64,000 bases of DNA from Henricia sp. BOLD:AAB3569 (lineage: Eukaryota > Echinodermata > Asteroidea > Spinulosida > Echinasteridae): the NCBI GenBank assembly GCA_037783545.1, contig JBBELK010001007.1, forward strand, positions 124,001 through 188,000. Direction: 5' to 3'. A model generated the notes under the pieces. The model saw only the letters and a program-made list of their open reading frames with translations, searched no databases and had not been told where the DNA came from. Below are positions 17,136-30,001 of this stretch, one piece after another (the first letter of the stretch is position 1; each line of letters begins with the position of its first letter). Position numbers and translations under genes: made by a program.

Positions 17136-20100
17136 ATGCGATTTTTCCTGATTTTTGCGATAATTTTGTGGACTTCAGTCGACTCGACTGTGAGGTAGGT
17201 TTTAGATAAACATGTTCATGATGTTTAAGTTTTTGTAACTTTGTTAGGCCTAGGCTAAGCTAAGTTAAGTCAAGTAGGCCCATTTAAGACTAAGCTAGGC
17301 TAACATTAGACAAATCTCTTTCCTAACTTTATACCCTCAACTTTAGTTATAGTGTCACACTAAAACTAGCCTAGGCCAGGTTTATGCAGCTTTCTTTCTT
17401 TCTTTCTCTTTTGTTAACAAGATAAGAGTTCCCGGATGTCCGGAGGGCTAGGCTAGAGGGTATAGGCCTCTACTATATAAAGGTTCGAGCTGGCATGTGC
17501 AAACCACGTTTTTTGTAAAAAATAATGATTTCTTTCCTGATTTTTGTTCCTAGTTCACAGACCCTGAGCACCATCTCGGGTCCCTTCCAGGGCAATCCTG
17601 CCATCTCTGCCCTGACTAGTGATGACTGCCTTTCAACTGTTGATTGGCATGAGATCATCCTCATCACTGCAGTCCCGATAGCTGCTGGCTTTGGACTGCT
17701 GCTGCTCGCGGCCTTTCTCAAAGATCTCAGACAGGCTTGCAAGGTAGGCCAACAAGTCAACAAGTCTGTAAACTTACTAGCATTAAACTTTTAAAGTGTC
17801 TAGTGTGTCCAGATCTGATCACATTTCTGAGGCGCCCATTTTTGCCATGGGTGTTTAGATTTTGTACCATATCATTTGTCATATTTTTCTCATTACCAAT
17901 CTGAAAATTTGTGCTCTTCGCCTCTTAATCTGTATATTTTTAAGGATATTGTCAAAAAGTACTGATCTTTTGTAAACTAATTTAAATCCATGCCATAAAC
18001 AGTGCATGTTTGCTTCCACACCAAATTGGAGATTGCAAATGTCATGTTTCCTTACCAATGGCTAGTATTCATGGTATTTTGGGAGGTATTTTATATGAAT
18101 TTTAAGTTAGAGCAAATTCCATTATCTAGCCAAATCTGAAAAAGCAGAGCTCCTTTTCAAGGAGTGTGTTTAGATTCTTTTACAAAAAGGTTGAATTTTA
18201 ACCTAAAAATCATATAAAATACCTCCCCAAAATACTATCCATTGGTAAGAAAACATGAAATTTGCAATCTCCAATTTGGATGTGAAAGCAAAAATGGTGT
18301 AATTTCTGCACTGCTTGATGAAATAAATTAGTTTACAAAACATCTGTGTTTTATTACGATATCCTTAAAAAATATATGGATTGAGAACGCGAAATTTCAG
18401 ACTGGTATTGAGAAAAATATGACAAACGGGCTCGAAAAAATTATGTGGACACGCTCCTTTAAAGGCCCAGTACATGTATCATTTGCAATGACCCCAAAAA
18501 GTAATCGACGAGTTTTCAGGGGAAAAGTTCTGAAAGTAAAGATTGAATTAATAGCAACTATCCAATGAAAGGTTTTTGCTCAAAATGATATAATTTTACC
18601 AGAAAATAATCCGTAAAGATGAAATTTTTTAGATCATTTGCAAACGATTTACTTATTTTTGGTTCGCATCATATCTACGCGGTCAACTGAGAACGAATAA
18701 TTGAAACACCCCGCCAAGACCAGGAAAACGCATATGGATTTTCATGGGTTTTTTAAACGTGGTACATTTTACAATTTCTTCGGATGAGTTTTTTGATGTC
18801 TTTCTTTTGATTTATAATGGTTTTATTCGCAGGATCGCTCAAAAACATATCATACTGCAGGGCCTTTAAGGCCCTAATACATCATTTGCAGTTGCCCAAA
18901 ATTTAATTTCATGAGTTGACCAGAAACAAATAAAGTGTTAATTGCAGTGGTAACAAATACTACATTTTTTTTTCGTGTAAAATAGTACCTTTGTGGGAGA
19001 AATTGCCAACTGAAAGTGGGTTTTGTGTTTTGTTTTAAAAGTTGTCTGCTACCTTTTTTTATCCTTCATTTACACAAAAAAAAAATTCATGGATTTCTGA
19101 AGTATTACTGCATCTATGTGGCTGAAACTTTAACAAGGCATTTTCTCGACATAGGCTTTTAATTACGAGTGCTAAAAACGACATTTATACAGTTACCATT
19201 CATGTACAGTACTGTATCTTTAAGTCAAGATTCTTGGTATGTAATAGTAATGTATGATTAATCCTCCTTTTTCTTTGCTTCAAACAGAGCAATCGTTCCT
19301 GCCCTCCAGCTCCTCAAACCATCAGAGCTAAAAAGGAACGCACCTACGTCATAGACGTTGAATACGGAGGCCGGACATGGGGTTCATTCCTGCGTTGGTG
19401 TGCTGTGCAGACATCAGCCGAAATAAAAAACCGACGTCTAGTGAGACTCCGTGGAAGTACTGGCTTTAGCAACTGGTAAGATTATACTACCTTATGTGCA
19501 TTTATGCGAGTTCAGATATAAACCCAAGTTTGACTGACGATTTCTCTCTTGTTACTAAATAGTTTCCTTGAATTTGGTATCATTCCAAAGCCCTGTTATT
19601 CTTCGTTACAATGATGTGTCAATTGTTATGATTAAGCAATTTAGGGATGTTCAGCCCAGCAGAATATGAGGATGGGTGTAACAAAATGCATTGATTTTGT
19701 AATAGATTGGATTCCCCTTTTGCTTGGAGAATGCGAATGTGTATACTGTCAATACACATTTTGGCAATATCAATGCATTATTTTGTAACATTTCACTTTA
19801 CACCCACCCCCATATTCAGCTGAGCTGCACATCCCCCAATTGCCTAATCATAACAAATGACACATCATTGTAAAGAAGAATAACAGGGCTTTCCGGTGAT
19901 ACCAAATTCAAGGAAAATGATTTTATAACAAGAGAGCATTGTCAGTCAAACTCGAGTTTTGGAGGAGTTTAATATAATGTTTGTTTGATTATGGTACATG
20001 TATTTTTTTCTTTTCTGTCCTCCAGGGTGTCTTTTGATCTGGTTCTTGGAAAGAAATCAGAACAGAAGACGATGACAACCCCTCGCCCCATCGGTATGCT

Positions 20101-23100
20101 GGTAGCTGTGGAGTCGAAATACCCACCAATACAAGTAAGCGACAGGCTCCACCCCAGGGCATTGCCAACTTCCAACACCAGGGCCTGTCTGAGGGGACTC
20201 TTCAAAAGGGCATGTGATATGTAAGCATTTATAAGAAAATTACATTTTGCAAAAGACAAATAGTTGTATTAAACAACTAATGGCCCATTATATCATTTGC
20301 AATAAACAAAATGTTCACTTTTTGATTTGAGCAGAAGAAATTTACTTAAAATGTTGACAGCAATGGCAACAAACACCACATGATATTTAAAGGTTTTCTG
20401 AAGCATTGATGATGCGTCTTTGTATAGCTAAAATTTCTGCAGATTTATAGTTTACCAATATTCTTTAGATATCATATGCCCGGAATATGTAAAAAGTGTT
20501 ATCTTGCAAATGATACATTGGCCTTTAAAGCCCCAATACATAATTTGCAGTGACCCAAAATTAAAAGTTTTGATGGCAATGGTAACCAGCACAACATAAT
20601 TTATTCCCATGTAAAATGGTACCTTTGTGGGAGAAATTGCCCCCTCTGGTTTTTAAAAAAAGTTTTTGCACCATTCATTTACACACAAAAACCATGCATG
20701 GATTTTTTAGGTTTTCTGAAGTACATGTATTACTGCATCTATGTTACTGAAATGTGTACAAGGCAGTTAATCAACATTATTTTAACTGTTTTTAAAATCC
20801 GTCAAAGTAATCCATGTAATCCGTCTTTAAGTATAGGATGTCTTTACCCGAAGTCAATTAAATATACTCTGAACATTGAGATGGATAAAAACTATATGAG
20901 ATGGATATAAACTATATGTTTATTTTTTCTTCTTCTATTTTCAGTGAGATCAGACGTATCCATGCCAAGGACACAAAGACACAAGACCATTACTTCACCG
21001 TCAGTGGTCCAAGCAGTGGTGGCATCTCATCGACAGATCAAGGGATTATCACCACCCTGCCGCTGTTATATTCAACCACTCCGCCCAAAACCAAAATCAG
21101 CTACGTCGCCTACTACTTCACTAATGCATCCCTGTGGACCTCAACCTTCATGCCTCAATACCAGGGAAACTTCACTGGAGTACGGCATATCACCCTCTTG
21201 TTTACGTGTATTAGTTACACCATGGTTGCTGCCGATGCGTTATCCAAGTTTGCAGTGATGGAGAAGTCTGTCGTGCTAAGCTGGCCTAATTATAGTCTGA
21301 CCTTATGTGTGGTAATTAGAGCAGCCGTAGTTGGTGTCGTAGTCTTCGCATTCATTGACATTGTTGAGATGATCTTCCGAGCCACACCAACTGTATGGTC
21401 GCTATATCCACCTTGCGTACCTGTGCAACAGCAGCATGAATACATGTTTTCGAATTGCGTCCGACCGACTTGTGTGCAGTCTGTAGATGGATATTTCTAC
21501 GGAGGAAACTCTATTAGTGTTGAGAGTATTCCCCACGAAACGAGCAGTGCTCCAGATATTATGCAAACCCAGAGTTCCAAACAAGTGCGTGATAACACCC
21601 AGATGCACTTCAATCAACCGGCATTGTATGGTAAAGGCGACTTGAAGCCATGTGACATTTTAAGTAACACATCAGCTAAGATGAATAATGCTGTTGATGT
21701 GAAGACAAAGAACGCTGAAAGTCCCACTACCAAAATTCGTGCTGCAGGTTTGACTTGCCGCTCTCAATGGACCGTGGTCAATGGCCGCGAAATCTACAAA
21801 CTTTATGCTGAAAAGTTAAACAGCAAACAGTTTACCAAATCTACATTTGACACCAAGCCTGATGCGTCTCTATCCCCCGACGTAACAATCAACCCTACTC
21901 GTGACAATACCAACAATTCCAAGAATGACATCAAGCTTGCTGTTAGTTCCAATTGCAACGTAGTTAGCTCCGGGAACAGCTCTCAGACAAGCGACGTAAC
22001 CTGGATTCCTTGCTCGTCTACATCAATTGACTTCAAGAGCAGTTCCTTCATAACTGACACGGTAACATCTTATCAACCAAGGTCAACTTCAAGTGCTTCT
22101 GCTGCCAGGAGCAGTTCATCACTCTTTTCCAATGAGTCGATTGAGAAAGGAAGACCCGATGACGACCATGATGACAAGACCTTTCCGGCAATTGAGGACT
22201 GTTTAACCCAATCTGACACCAAGCAGACGTCTCTAATCAAGACAATTTTCCATGAGCCATTACAGAGCCGACCCGAATCCACCTCTTGCACTGCGCCTGC
22301 AACCATTCAGCCCTACTACAACAAACAAAAGATCACTATTCAGAAGCAGGCAGCAGGTGATAGCCACTGTACTGCACACAGTGAGCAGTACAAGTTCCAA
22401 AACCGTGACCCTTCAGAAGAATTCGTATCCTACTTTGCTGTTCTCACAGAGGAGAATATCAAGACAGCTAAAGTGAAACGCACCAAGAATTACATCAACA
22501 AGTTTACCGACATGGGAAAGGCTATAATTGTCATCTTGCCTTACGATGATTCCAAAGCACCCCAGGATGTGTCTGACATTAACGAGATGAATATAATATC
22601 ATTTCTCGATGATATTCCACCAGTTAAGACAAATCCCGATGAAAAATCCCCAGCCGCCTGTGCTGCAGTGGAAACACGCGCTGACTACATCATCAATATT
22701 CCCATGGATTTTGAACTGCCGAGTGTGACCATACAGACAAGCACTAGCCTCAGATCGGTCTTCTTCGGGATTAGAAATTGGTTTGCGGGATTGCTGTCCA
22801 AACCCAGACTTGATATTGGCGATGACTACAAGTTGGAAGTGACTGAAAATGATTCTTTCATGAAAACCCCGGATGAAAACACCAGTGTGCTGTCTGTTCC
22901 ACAGGAAGCTGCTGCTAACCATCACATTCAACCAGGACCATGTGGAGCCAAAACCAAGCACACCGCCTCAAGCTGGCTTCCTAGTAATGGAAATAACAAC
23001 TGCGATACTGAAGAAAAGTCCGTTCACAATCTCCAAGGCGCCGTCTTCCAAAGATCGAGCGACAGGTTCGAGTACAATTCTGTCTCTTCATCCACCAGTT

Positions 23101-23402
23101 GGAGCAGCATCCAGTCAGTTCAGAATGCCTCGAAGAAACAACTTACTCCAGTCGCAATGTTCATTCTTTTAATCTGCAACGTCCTTCTGATTGCGTCCTG
23201 CGTGCTTGCGGTGTGGTGGTCCATATACTCCCTCCATGGCTTCTGTTGGAGCGCCTTCTGGGAGTGGGCCGCCACTGCTGTCACTGCTGTTCTCATCCAG
23301 GCTATCATCTATGATACCATCAAGGCTGCCATCATAACGTTTCTCAAGCGGTTGTCCTTCAAGGAAGAGACAAAACCAAAGCCCTACTCCATCATTCTCT
23401 AA
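17136..23402 (+). CDS. Gene 2: five-TM polycystin-1-like protein, 5 exons, 1029 aa
   Basis: Exons 17136-17194, 17554-17743, 19288-19475, 20026-20220 and 20945-23402, with the same phases as gene 1. Exon 3 is 6 nt shorter (two 3-nt losses) and exon 4 is 6 nt longer, so the total is again 3090 nt. Domain order is as in gene 1. It lacks the TTAA MITE of intron 3 and the intron 2 insertion shared by the other copies, so its 5' half seems closest to the ancestral structure. Its terminal exon matches gene 3 almost perfectly. The 6-nt insertion in exon 4 creates CAAGTAAGC, a donor-like word, while the other internal donor-like word is lost (GGTATGC). The gene appears intact; function is unknown. Confidence 0.68.
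17875..18430. mobile_element. Foldback element in intron 2 of gene 2
   Basis: Orthologous to the element at 3100-3655, with the same inverted arms (CACCAAATTGGAGATTGC and GCAATCTCCAATTTGG). Small indels are its only differences. Confidence 0.7.
19566..19913. mobile_element. Full-length foldback MITE in intron 3 of gene 2
   Basis: The left end CCTTGAATTTGGTATCA and right end GATACCAAATTCAAGG are inverted. The arms continue through AAAGCCCTGTTATTCTTC and a dozens-of-bases match (ACAATGATGTGTCA against TGACACATCATTGT), about 85 bp in all. The shorter forms in genes 1, 3 and 4 lack most of the right arm. Confidence 0.75.
20945..23402 (+). CDS. Gene 2 exon 5: TM2-TM5 and large loop
   Basis: Same length (2458 nt) as in gene 1, with no indel. 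Protein differences from gene 1 are few: Asn to Asp (KTQD), Ile to Ser (VSGPSS), Gln to Lys before TM3, Gly to Asp inside TM3 (FIDIVEM), Ser to Thr (KFTDMG), Val to Ala, Ser to Cys and Pro to Thr near TM4. An Asp inside TM3 is unusual for a membrane segment and is unique to this copy. Confidence 0.75.
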
Positions 23403-26240
23403 TCTGTATCACACAGATTTCTAATACGCATACTGCCATATAAATCACAGTCATCAAGTTCAATTAGCCTTTTGCGTGTTTCACATCAATAGCATATAAC
23501 GTACGGAATCTCTTCATTTCACCTGTACCCAATAGATGACCATACTAGATATTTGTTGCTATGTAATGGGTGCACGTGACCGGTGTGAATTAAAAAGTAC
23601 ACAAAATGACATAAAACAACCTGACTGTTGGTTGCTAGGCAATGGCGTGCACCGTGTAGCAACCTAATATGCAAACTTCCTAAACTGCACTATGAAAGTG
23701 AAGAATTCGGAGTGCCAGATATAGTGCAATGGTTACACGCAAAAGGCTAATGACATGTAGGTTCTGCCGTGAACCTACTGGATTAACTTCGGATCATGAT
23801 ATACACAAAATTGACCAAAGAAAACAATTTCAACTGCAAAGCATAAAAAGCAAACAAAATGTTAAAAACAAAAAAACAAAAAATGGAATGCTGCAAATCA
23901 AATATGGTGAATATTTCACCATACTCCATTCGTGCAGTTGTAAATATGTAAATATATGTTGTGTTTAAAAAAAAAAAAATTTAATAAAAAGAAAAACTAT
24001 AAAAAGAAAAAAAGAAAACGAAAATATAAAATTAAAAAAGGGGAAATTAACTATACTGGCTATGGTCAAATTACACAGACTAGGAAAATTATCAACACTC
24101 ATTCAAATTTCCGTCAGAAAAACAAAACCTACTGGTTTCCAAAACAAAACAACAAAACACTAAAAGCAAATATTTACACCGACTGGAGAGTTTGTGCTAT
24201 ACATGTACTTGCAGAGAGAATGTCTTGTACTTCCAGGTTATTTTCAGGTGATTTTAAGCTTCCTGGCGAAGTAGACAAAATACTAATTCTTATCTATGAA
24301 CCTCTCTCAAATTACGTCACTGCCTACAGATTGCCACGTGCATGAGGGTCTTGAGCGTAATGTTTTTGTGACGTGTATCGGCTGTGCCATATTTCGAACA
24401 AATATTGAGCAACACACATTCTTGTTTGGAATATTTTCCGTGATGTGCGTACACGTATACCTGATGGCGTTTATTAATATAGACTAATCCGACGAAGGAA
24501 AACTGCGGTGTATATCCAAGGTATTTACATGACGACACAATGGAAATACACCTCAGTAACAACGGAATAATCACAAGAGGGCGGGCTCACTCAATGTTGC
24601 TCGGATTACACTATACGCAGTTGTATTTTTCCTACAAAGATGGCTGTCTGTGAGAGTGGTCTATATAGGTAAAGAGAGTGTACTCGGCAAATGCATTTTA
24701 CTTTTTCTTTTATCACCAGACAGGTGCCGGGGCACAAGTGCCATCAATTGAGTTTTTAGTCTCACAGAACTGTATTCAAACAAACATTTTTTTACAAACA
24801 TCCTGCAGGCTTTTGTTTTGATTTATCTTTTGTTTAAATCCCAATACATCAAATGTTAGTTGACAAGAGAAAACCGAATAAAGTGTTGGTTGCAAACACC
24901 ACATGATTTGTTTCCATGTAAAATGGTACCAATTGCCAACTGAAGGTGGTTTGATTTTTTAAATAAGTTGTCTGCAGACAACGTTTTTACCTGGATTTTT
25001 TAGGTTTTCTGAAGTATTACTGCATCTCTGGGGCTAACATTTCTACAAGGCAATTTTCTCGACAAAGGCTTTTAATTACGTGTGGAAATAACGCCGTTTT
25101 TAACAGTTTACCAATCATGTACTCTATCTTTAAAGCCCATTTGCAGATGAAAAATGTATTCCTGTGTCAAGTAGGCTGCAAAAATTTGAGCTTCATTAAG
25201 TACAATTTTGGGTCTCTGGAAATGATAAAAATAGGTCTTTGAGGTCTATAATGGCAGGAAATATATATATTTTTTTGATTAATTTTGATGACAAGTTTAA
25301 GTTTTCTTGGCAACCTACTGGCTAGTCATTGTTCTTTATAAAAATGACGCACCTGCAACGAGGTCTGTCAAGACTGGTTTTTTTTAACCCCTAGAGGTGA
25401 TTTCGTAATATTGGCTATCAGATCACTGGTATTGAACACTCATCAGGGCACACTAGCAAATATCATTGTACCTTACACTAACTCTTCTACAATTCGGATG
25501 ATCAAAGTCTGGTTAAAGAAAGAAAACTTTGTAAATTCACAAGATGTTTAACAATGTTTTAAAAACTGTGTTGATACTAGAATAATCATGGAAAATGAAA
25601 GAATATTATCCTTTATTCATTTGATAAAATATTTGCATCAACGGTGCTTTATCGATCATGAAACTCCTAATTGAAATTTGTAACTTTCAGCAATCAAGTA
25701 TATCTGAATTCTGTAAAAAAATCTGTAAAAAGCCAGTTTTATAGTTTAATAGAAAGCGAAGAAATGTATTTTGAATTATGTACAAAATTACACACTGGAA
25801 TGATTCATTCAGAACCCAAATTCATTGCTTATAATGCAATTATCTCATTTTTAATAGTTCTTGTTCATATTTTTTGTATCAATGTATCGGTAGTACAACA
25901 TCATGGTGATTAATTAAAATTCTGCGATGAGGGGGGAGAAAATCTGGTGTGTTGAACTAAGTTAGTCTGTGTGCTTGCCTTAATAGAATGCGGATTGGAA
26001 ACTTGGAGAACAAAAGACAAGTGAAAGTATTTGTGAGTTCGTACAAAGCAAGATGTACATGAAGTTCGAAGGGGGGTGGGGGGAGATATTTCTGAGTAAC
26101 AGGAAAAACAGACTGCAAACATGTTTTAGACAAGGTCACACTAGTCTACTACAACTAAGGGGCCACCTATAAAGTACGTAGGCATGGGGGAGGTGGGGGG
26201 GTTGGGGGGGGGGGGGGGTGGCGGGGGGTCTGCGTACGGG
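23403..26240. repeat. 3' UTR and unit flank of gene 2
   Basis: Almost identical to 43580-46430 after gene 3, and a little more different from the flanks of genes 1 and 4. It ends in variable G-tracts (about 26070-26230). No gene is seen. Confidence 0.65.
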
Positions 26241-26920
26241 GGCGGTGGTCTAAAAAGTCGGCATTTCGTCTGTATTTTTGGATGGCCCCTAAACGAGAGT
26301 CACCTGGACTGAACGAGAAAATCCCACGCCGTTATCGTTTCATCATTTTCCACCACCATATATGCGAAAACATGTGCGACATTGCAATTTATTTGCAAAG
26401 ATATTTGCGATTTGCGATGTCCCTTGTATGTACGCCACGATATTTTACTAAACATTGTTTTGCTCGCTTCATTGGAAAAATAATATCTTAATCCACAGAA
26501 AACTGTGGTTTGACGCGTTTGAGATGCGTTCCCGGCACGGCTTGTGAATTCGTAATCCATGATTCCGCGCACACTGTGACGAAAAGGCGAAAAGCACCTA
26601 TAACATAGCTGTGATTTTTTTTTCTCAGACCAAATGGCCTCATCCTAGACAAGACAGTATAGCACACTGATTTATTTTCCCCTAAAATGAGCCTGTAGGC
26701 CCACTTCATTTTTTTGTACTTTGATGTTTTTGAAAAAAGCGATTAGTTACAGTACAAGTGGTCCCCAGGAATTTGCGTTTTAAACTTTGCAGGATTTTCC
26801 CAGGAATGTTTTTAAAAACAAGGGTTAAAGACAGATAACATGATTGGAAAAAGGAACAACCGCATAACTATGCTCCTGTAATCACAATAAAACCACTATA
26901 AAACCACTATAAAACCACTA
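26241..26920. other. Non-coding spacer with a short ATAAAACCACT tandem repeat
   Basis: Homologous to 46425-47007 plus 53330-53432, where the second LTR element interrupts it. TTTGCAAAGATATTTGCGATTTGCGATGTC words link it to the dispersed repeat at 1022-1335 in inverted form. Three or so ATAAAACCACT units end it at about 26888-26922. No gene is seen. Confidence 0.5.
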
Positions 26921-27745
26921 TACCGCCTCTTCAAGATCCACCACAAGTTCTGCAGGACCTTTCTAGTCAAGGATAAACACTTCAAGAAAAACATCATAAG
27001 TTACAACAACGCTCTGTCTCTATGAAGCATAGGATTTGACGAAGAGATCATCATGCCAGGTTTCTCTCCAAATGTAAAGATTCAAGGCAAAATCTAGCAC
27101 TCAATAGGCACTCTCTTTTCACAGCAGGGTGAAGGGAGAAAATTTGCTCAAATCTACATCCACGTTGGAAATTATCACGAGGAAGGTCAACGGAGAATTT
27201 ACCTACAACAAGAACATGGTCATAACTTCTCAGAACACACCATGTATGCCCTACAGATGATGTTACATGACATCAATCCATATGTTCAATCCTTCAGAGC
27301 TGTATCACATCTGCCACAAGAAGTTGTTAAAGACACCAAATTTGCTTAAGAAAGGACAAAAAACCAACTGCTGAACACAACAGAAGATACAACTTACCTG
27401 AGGTGAACGAAGTTTTTCTACTACCATTGAACGATTCCAGTAAACCTGCCGACGTTGTCAAACACTTGAAGAATGGTGGTGTACGTCGAATCAATGACCT
27501 CAACAGAACATTTGATCCACTTCATTTGATCCTTTTTTTTTCATACGGTCAGGATAGCTGGCATGTAGACCTACATCGGTCAATGCAGGATGGAAGTGAA
27601 TGTGCCAATATCTCGCCAACTATGTTACAGTCACAGAGTCCAAGTCAGACACGGACGATCTGGCAGACTTTTTCAGGAATATCTCTGTTCGATGTGGTAC
27701 AAAGCCGAAAGAATGAAACTTAGCTGGTACAAACTCAATCAAAAC
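26921..27745 (+). mobile_element. Helitron remnant, N-terminal part
   Basis: Begins with sequence reading KHFKKNIISYNNALSL and GFDEEIIMPGFSPNVKIQGK, then GEGRKFAQIYIHVGNYHEEG and HTMYALQMMLHDINPYVQSF. These are typical of the region before the Rep domain in Helitron proteins. Stops (for example after KDTKFA) and frameshifts break it. It is interrupted at 27745 by a 2.25-kb insertion and continues at 30002. Confidence 0.75.
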
Positions 27746-27854
27746 TAGAGGTATGACGTTTGTTGTTACAAACGCCAGGTGATCGGGTTAAATGAACATT
27801 TTGTGATGAATTTCAGACGTTGTTATCACCTGTGGAATGGCAAAAATGGAAGTT

Positions 27855-27977
27855 CAGCAGCCGATTTCACGAAACTTTACGCAATTGCGCAAGTCCACTT
27901 ACGCCATTACTTGCGCAATAACGTATGGCGTAAGTGGACTTGCGCAATTGCGTAAAGTTTCGTGAAATCGGCTGCTG
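27855..27977. repeat. Perfect 53-bp inverted repeat with 17-nt spacer
   Basis: The left arm 27855-27907 and right arm 27925-27977 are exact reverse complements, with the spacer 27908-27924. The arms contain ACGCAATTGCGC and CACTTACGCCAT. The spacer repeats TTGCGCAATAACGT, a near match to an arm word. Confidence 0.95.
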
Positions 27978-28042
27978 TATACACTAATCCGGTAACTAAT
28001 ATCTCCTCCCTGCATATCCGCCATAGCTGGGGGTTGATAGCT

Positions 28043-29811
28043 TGCACCGTTTTGAGATATGAATTGTTGAAATAATAACCTTTGAAATCTTGTAATGTGA
28101 CACCTGTGACGACATCATGACGTCACAATTTTGTGCACAAATTGTTCAACAATTTGATAAACATCAAGTTCTTAAATGTGGCGAAAGAATCATGCAAATA
28201 TCTGCTGTAGTTCTCAAGATACAGCATTTTAAAACATCTCAGCTCCAAATTTGCGTGATTTGACACCACATTACGTAACCACCGTCCATGTAATGACGTC
28301 ACCAATGGTATAGTCAAAAGGTCCACATGTGTGGAAACATTTCGTTCCGTAGAAATATGGTCAAATTCACTACCACTTTGAATCTATTTGCATTCAAAAT
28401 GCTAAAAAATTGCACATTTTCGAACAACTTCCGGTTTGGACCGGAAGTAGGCGTCACACAGGGGTCATGACATCGTATGATTTGTTCAGTTCATTTAGAC
28501 TTATCATGTTGTGAAAGAATTGTTCAAGTATCTATTACGGTTCTTGAGATATGAATTTTGAAAATAATAACCTTTGAATTTTTGTAATTTGACACCTGTG
28601 ACGATATCATGACGTCACAATGTTGTGCACAAATTGTTCAACAATTTGATAAACATCAAGTTCTTAAATGTGGCGAAAGAATCATGCAAATATCTGCTGT
28701 AGTTCTCAAGATACAGCATTTTAAAACAATTCAGCTCCAAATTTGCGTATTTTGACGCCACATTACGTAACCACCGTCCATGTGATGACGTCACAAATGG
28801 TATAGTCAAAAAGTCTACATGTGTGGAAACATTTCGTTCCGTAGAAATATGGTCAAATTCACTACCACTTTGAATCTATTTGCATTCAAAACGCTTACAA
28901 AATGCACATTTTCGAACAACTTCCGGTTTGGACCGGAAGTAGGCGTCACACAGGGGTCATGACATCGTATGATTTGTTCAGTTCATTTAGACTTATCATG
29001 TTGTGAAAGAATTGTTCAAGTATCTATTACGGTTCTTGAGATATGAATTTTGGAAATAATAACCTTTGAATTTTTGTAATTTGACACCTGATGACGTCAT
29101 GATTACGTCACACTTGATGCCATCGTGATACTATACATTCTGGTGAAAGTCTGCCGTAGGGCCTATGTCTGTATCTAATTTACTAACGATTCAGCTTGGT
29201 TTGATAGGCATTGTTGCTGGTAAGTGTAAAAACTGAGATTCTCAGTTTCGTTGAACTTTGACCTCCAATTGACCCCAGAGAGAAGGGTCAGATGAAAATG
29301 CCCACACAAAGAAAATTGTAGCACAGAATGTCATCTGTAAACCTGCCAAATACGAAGATCCTGGGTCACGTGGTTTTCAAGACGGAAGCATTTTAAAATA
29401 TGCATATTTTGTTTTTTTGGGGGGTGTAATTTGATACTTGATGACGTCACGATGACGTCACGCTTGATGCCATCATAATATTATACACGCTGGTGAAAGT
29501 CTGCCATAGGACCTATGCCTGTACTTAGTTACTTAAAGATTCAGCTTGGTTTGATGGGCATTGTTGCTCAATTAGTGCAAAAATTGCGATTTTCGTTTTC
29601 GTTGAACTTTGACCTCAGATTGACCCCAGAAGGAAGGGTCAGATGAAAATGCCCACACGAAGAAAATCGTAGGCCATGATCTTATCTATAAGCCTGCTAA
29701 ATACGAAAATCATGGGTCACGTGGTTTTCCAGACGGAAGCATTTTAAAACATGCATATTTTAGTCATTTTTGGGTTGTAATTTGATACCCAATGACGTCA
29801 CAATGACGTCA
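28043..29811. repeat. Tandem ~492-bp and ~350-bp repeats with nine TGACGTCA sites
   Basis: Two copies of a ~492-bp unit start at about 28043 and 28538, and a third begins at about 29032 but is cut short. A different ~350-bp unit starts at about 29090 and 29440, with the head of a third at 29790. Perfect TGACGTCA octamers lie at 28118, 28294, 28610, 28786, 29092, 29442, 29453, 29793 and 29804, paired in the later units. Confidence 0.85.
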
Positions 29812-29969
29812 CCCTTGTATGCACACCTTCACATTGGGGTTGATGTTCCTACAAAGTTCCAAGTTGATAGCTTGAACCGTTTTGAAGAAAAGCTCTGGAA
29901 ACGTTTGAGTGGAAAAAGAAAAAGAAAAAAAAAAAAAAAAAAAAGACAAAGAAATCGTACGAGAGTAAT

Positions 29970-29998
29970 AGGTGATCGGGCTGTTGGCCCGATCACCT
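29970..29998. repeat. Terminal hairpin of the insertion
   Basis: AGGTGATCGGGC (29970-29981) and GCCCGATCACCT (29987-29998) form a 12-bp stem around TGTTG, exactly at the right end of the inserted element and just after an A-rich tract. Confidence 0.9.
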
Positions 29999-30001
29999 AA
30001 C

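Larger units (their letters stand above)
27746..29998. mobile_element. 2.25-kb insertion of unknown class inside the Helitron
   Basis: The copy at 53433-55227 reads directly across this point (CAATCAAAACAAGATCCGGG near 54248). Here AAC stands on both sides (27743-27745 and 29999-30001), a probable 3-bp target duplication. AGGTGATCGGG occurs at 27777-27787 and, inverted, as the last bases. Inside are a perfect 53-bp inverted repeat, tandem blocks of ~492 and ~350 bp, an A-rich tract and a terminal hairpin. No protein is encoded. I do not recognise the family. Confidence 0.75.

Noticed and set aside
28123-28809. Two related minus-strand frames (64-67 codons) in the tandem blocks of the insertion
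   Set aside because: They are similar because the ~492-bp unit is repeated. They are short, show no motif, and lie in non-coding repeat sequence.
27746-29998. Non-autonomous Helitron as the class of the 2.25-kb insertion
   Set aside because: There is a terminal hairpin, but it lies at the very end and not ~10 bp before CTRR. The left end is not TC, and AAC seems to be duplicated, whereas Helitrons insert without target duplication.
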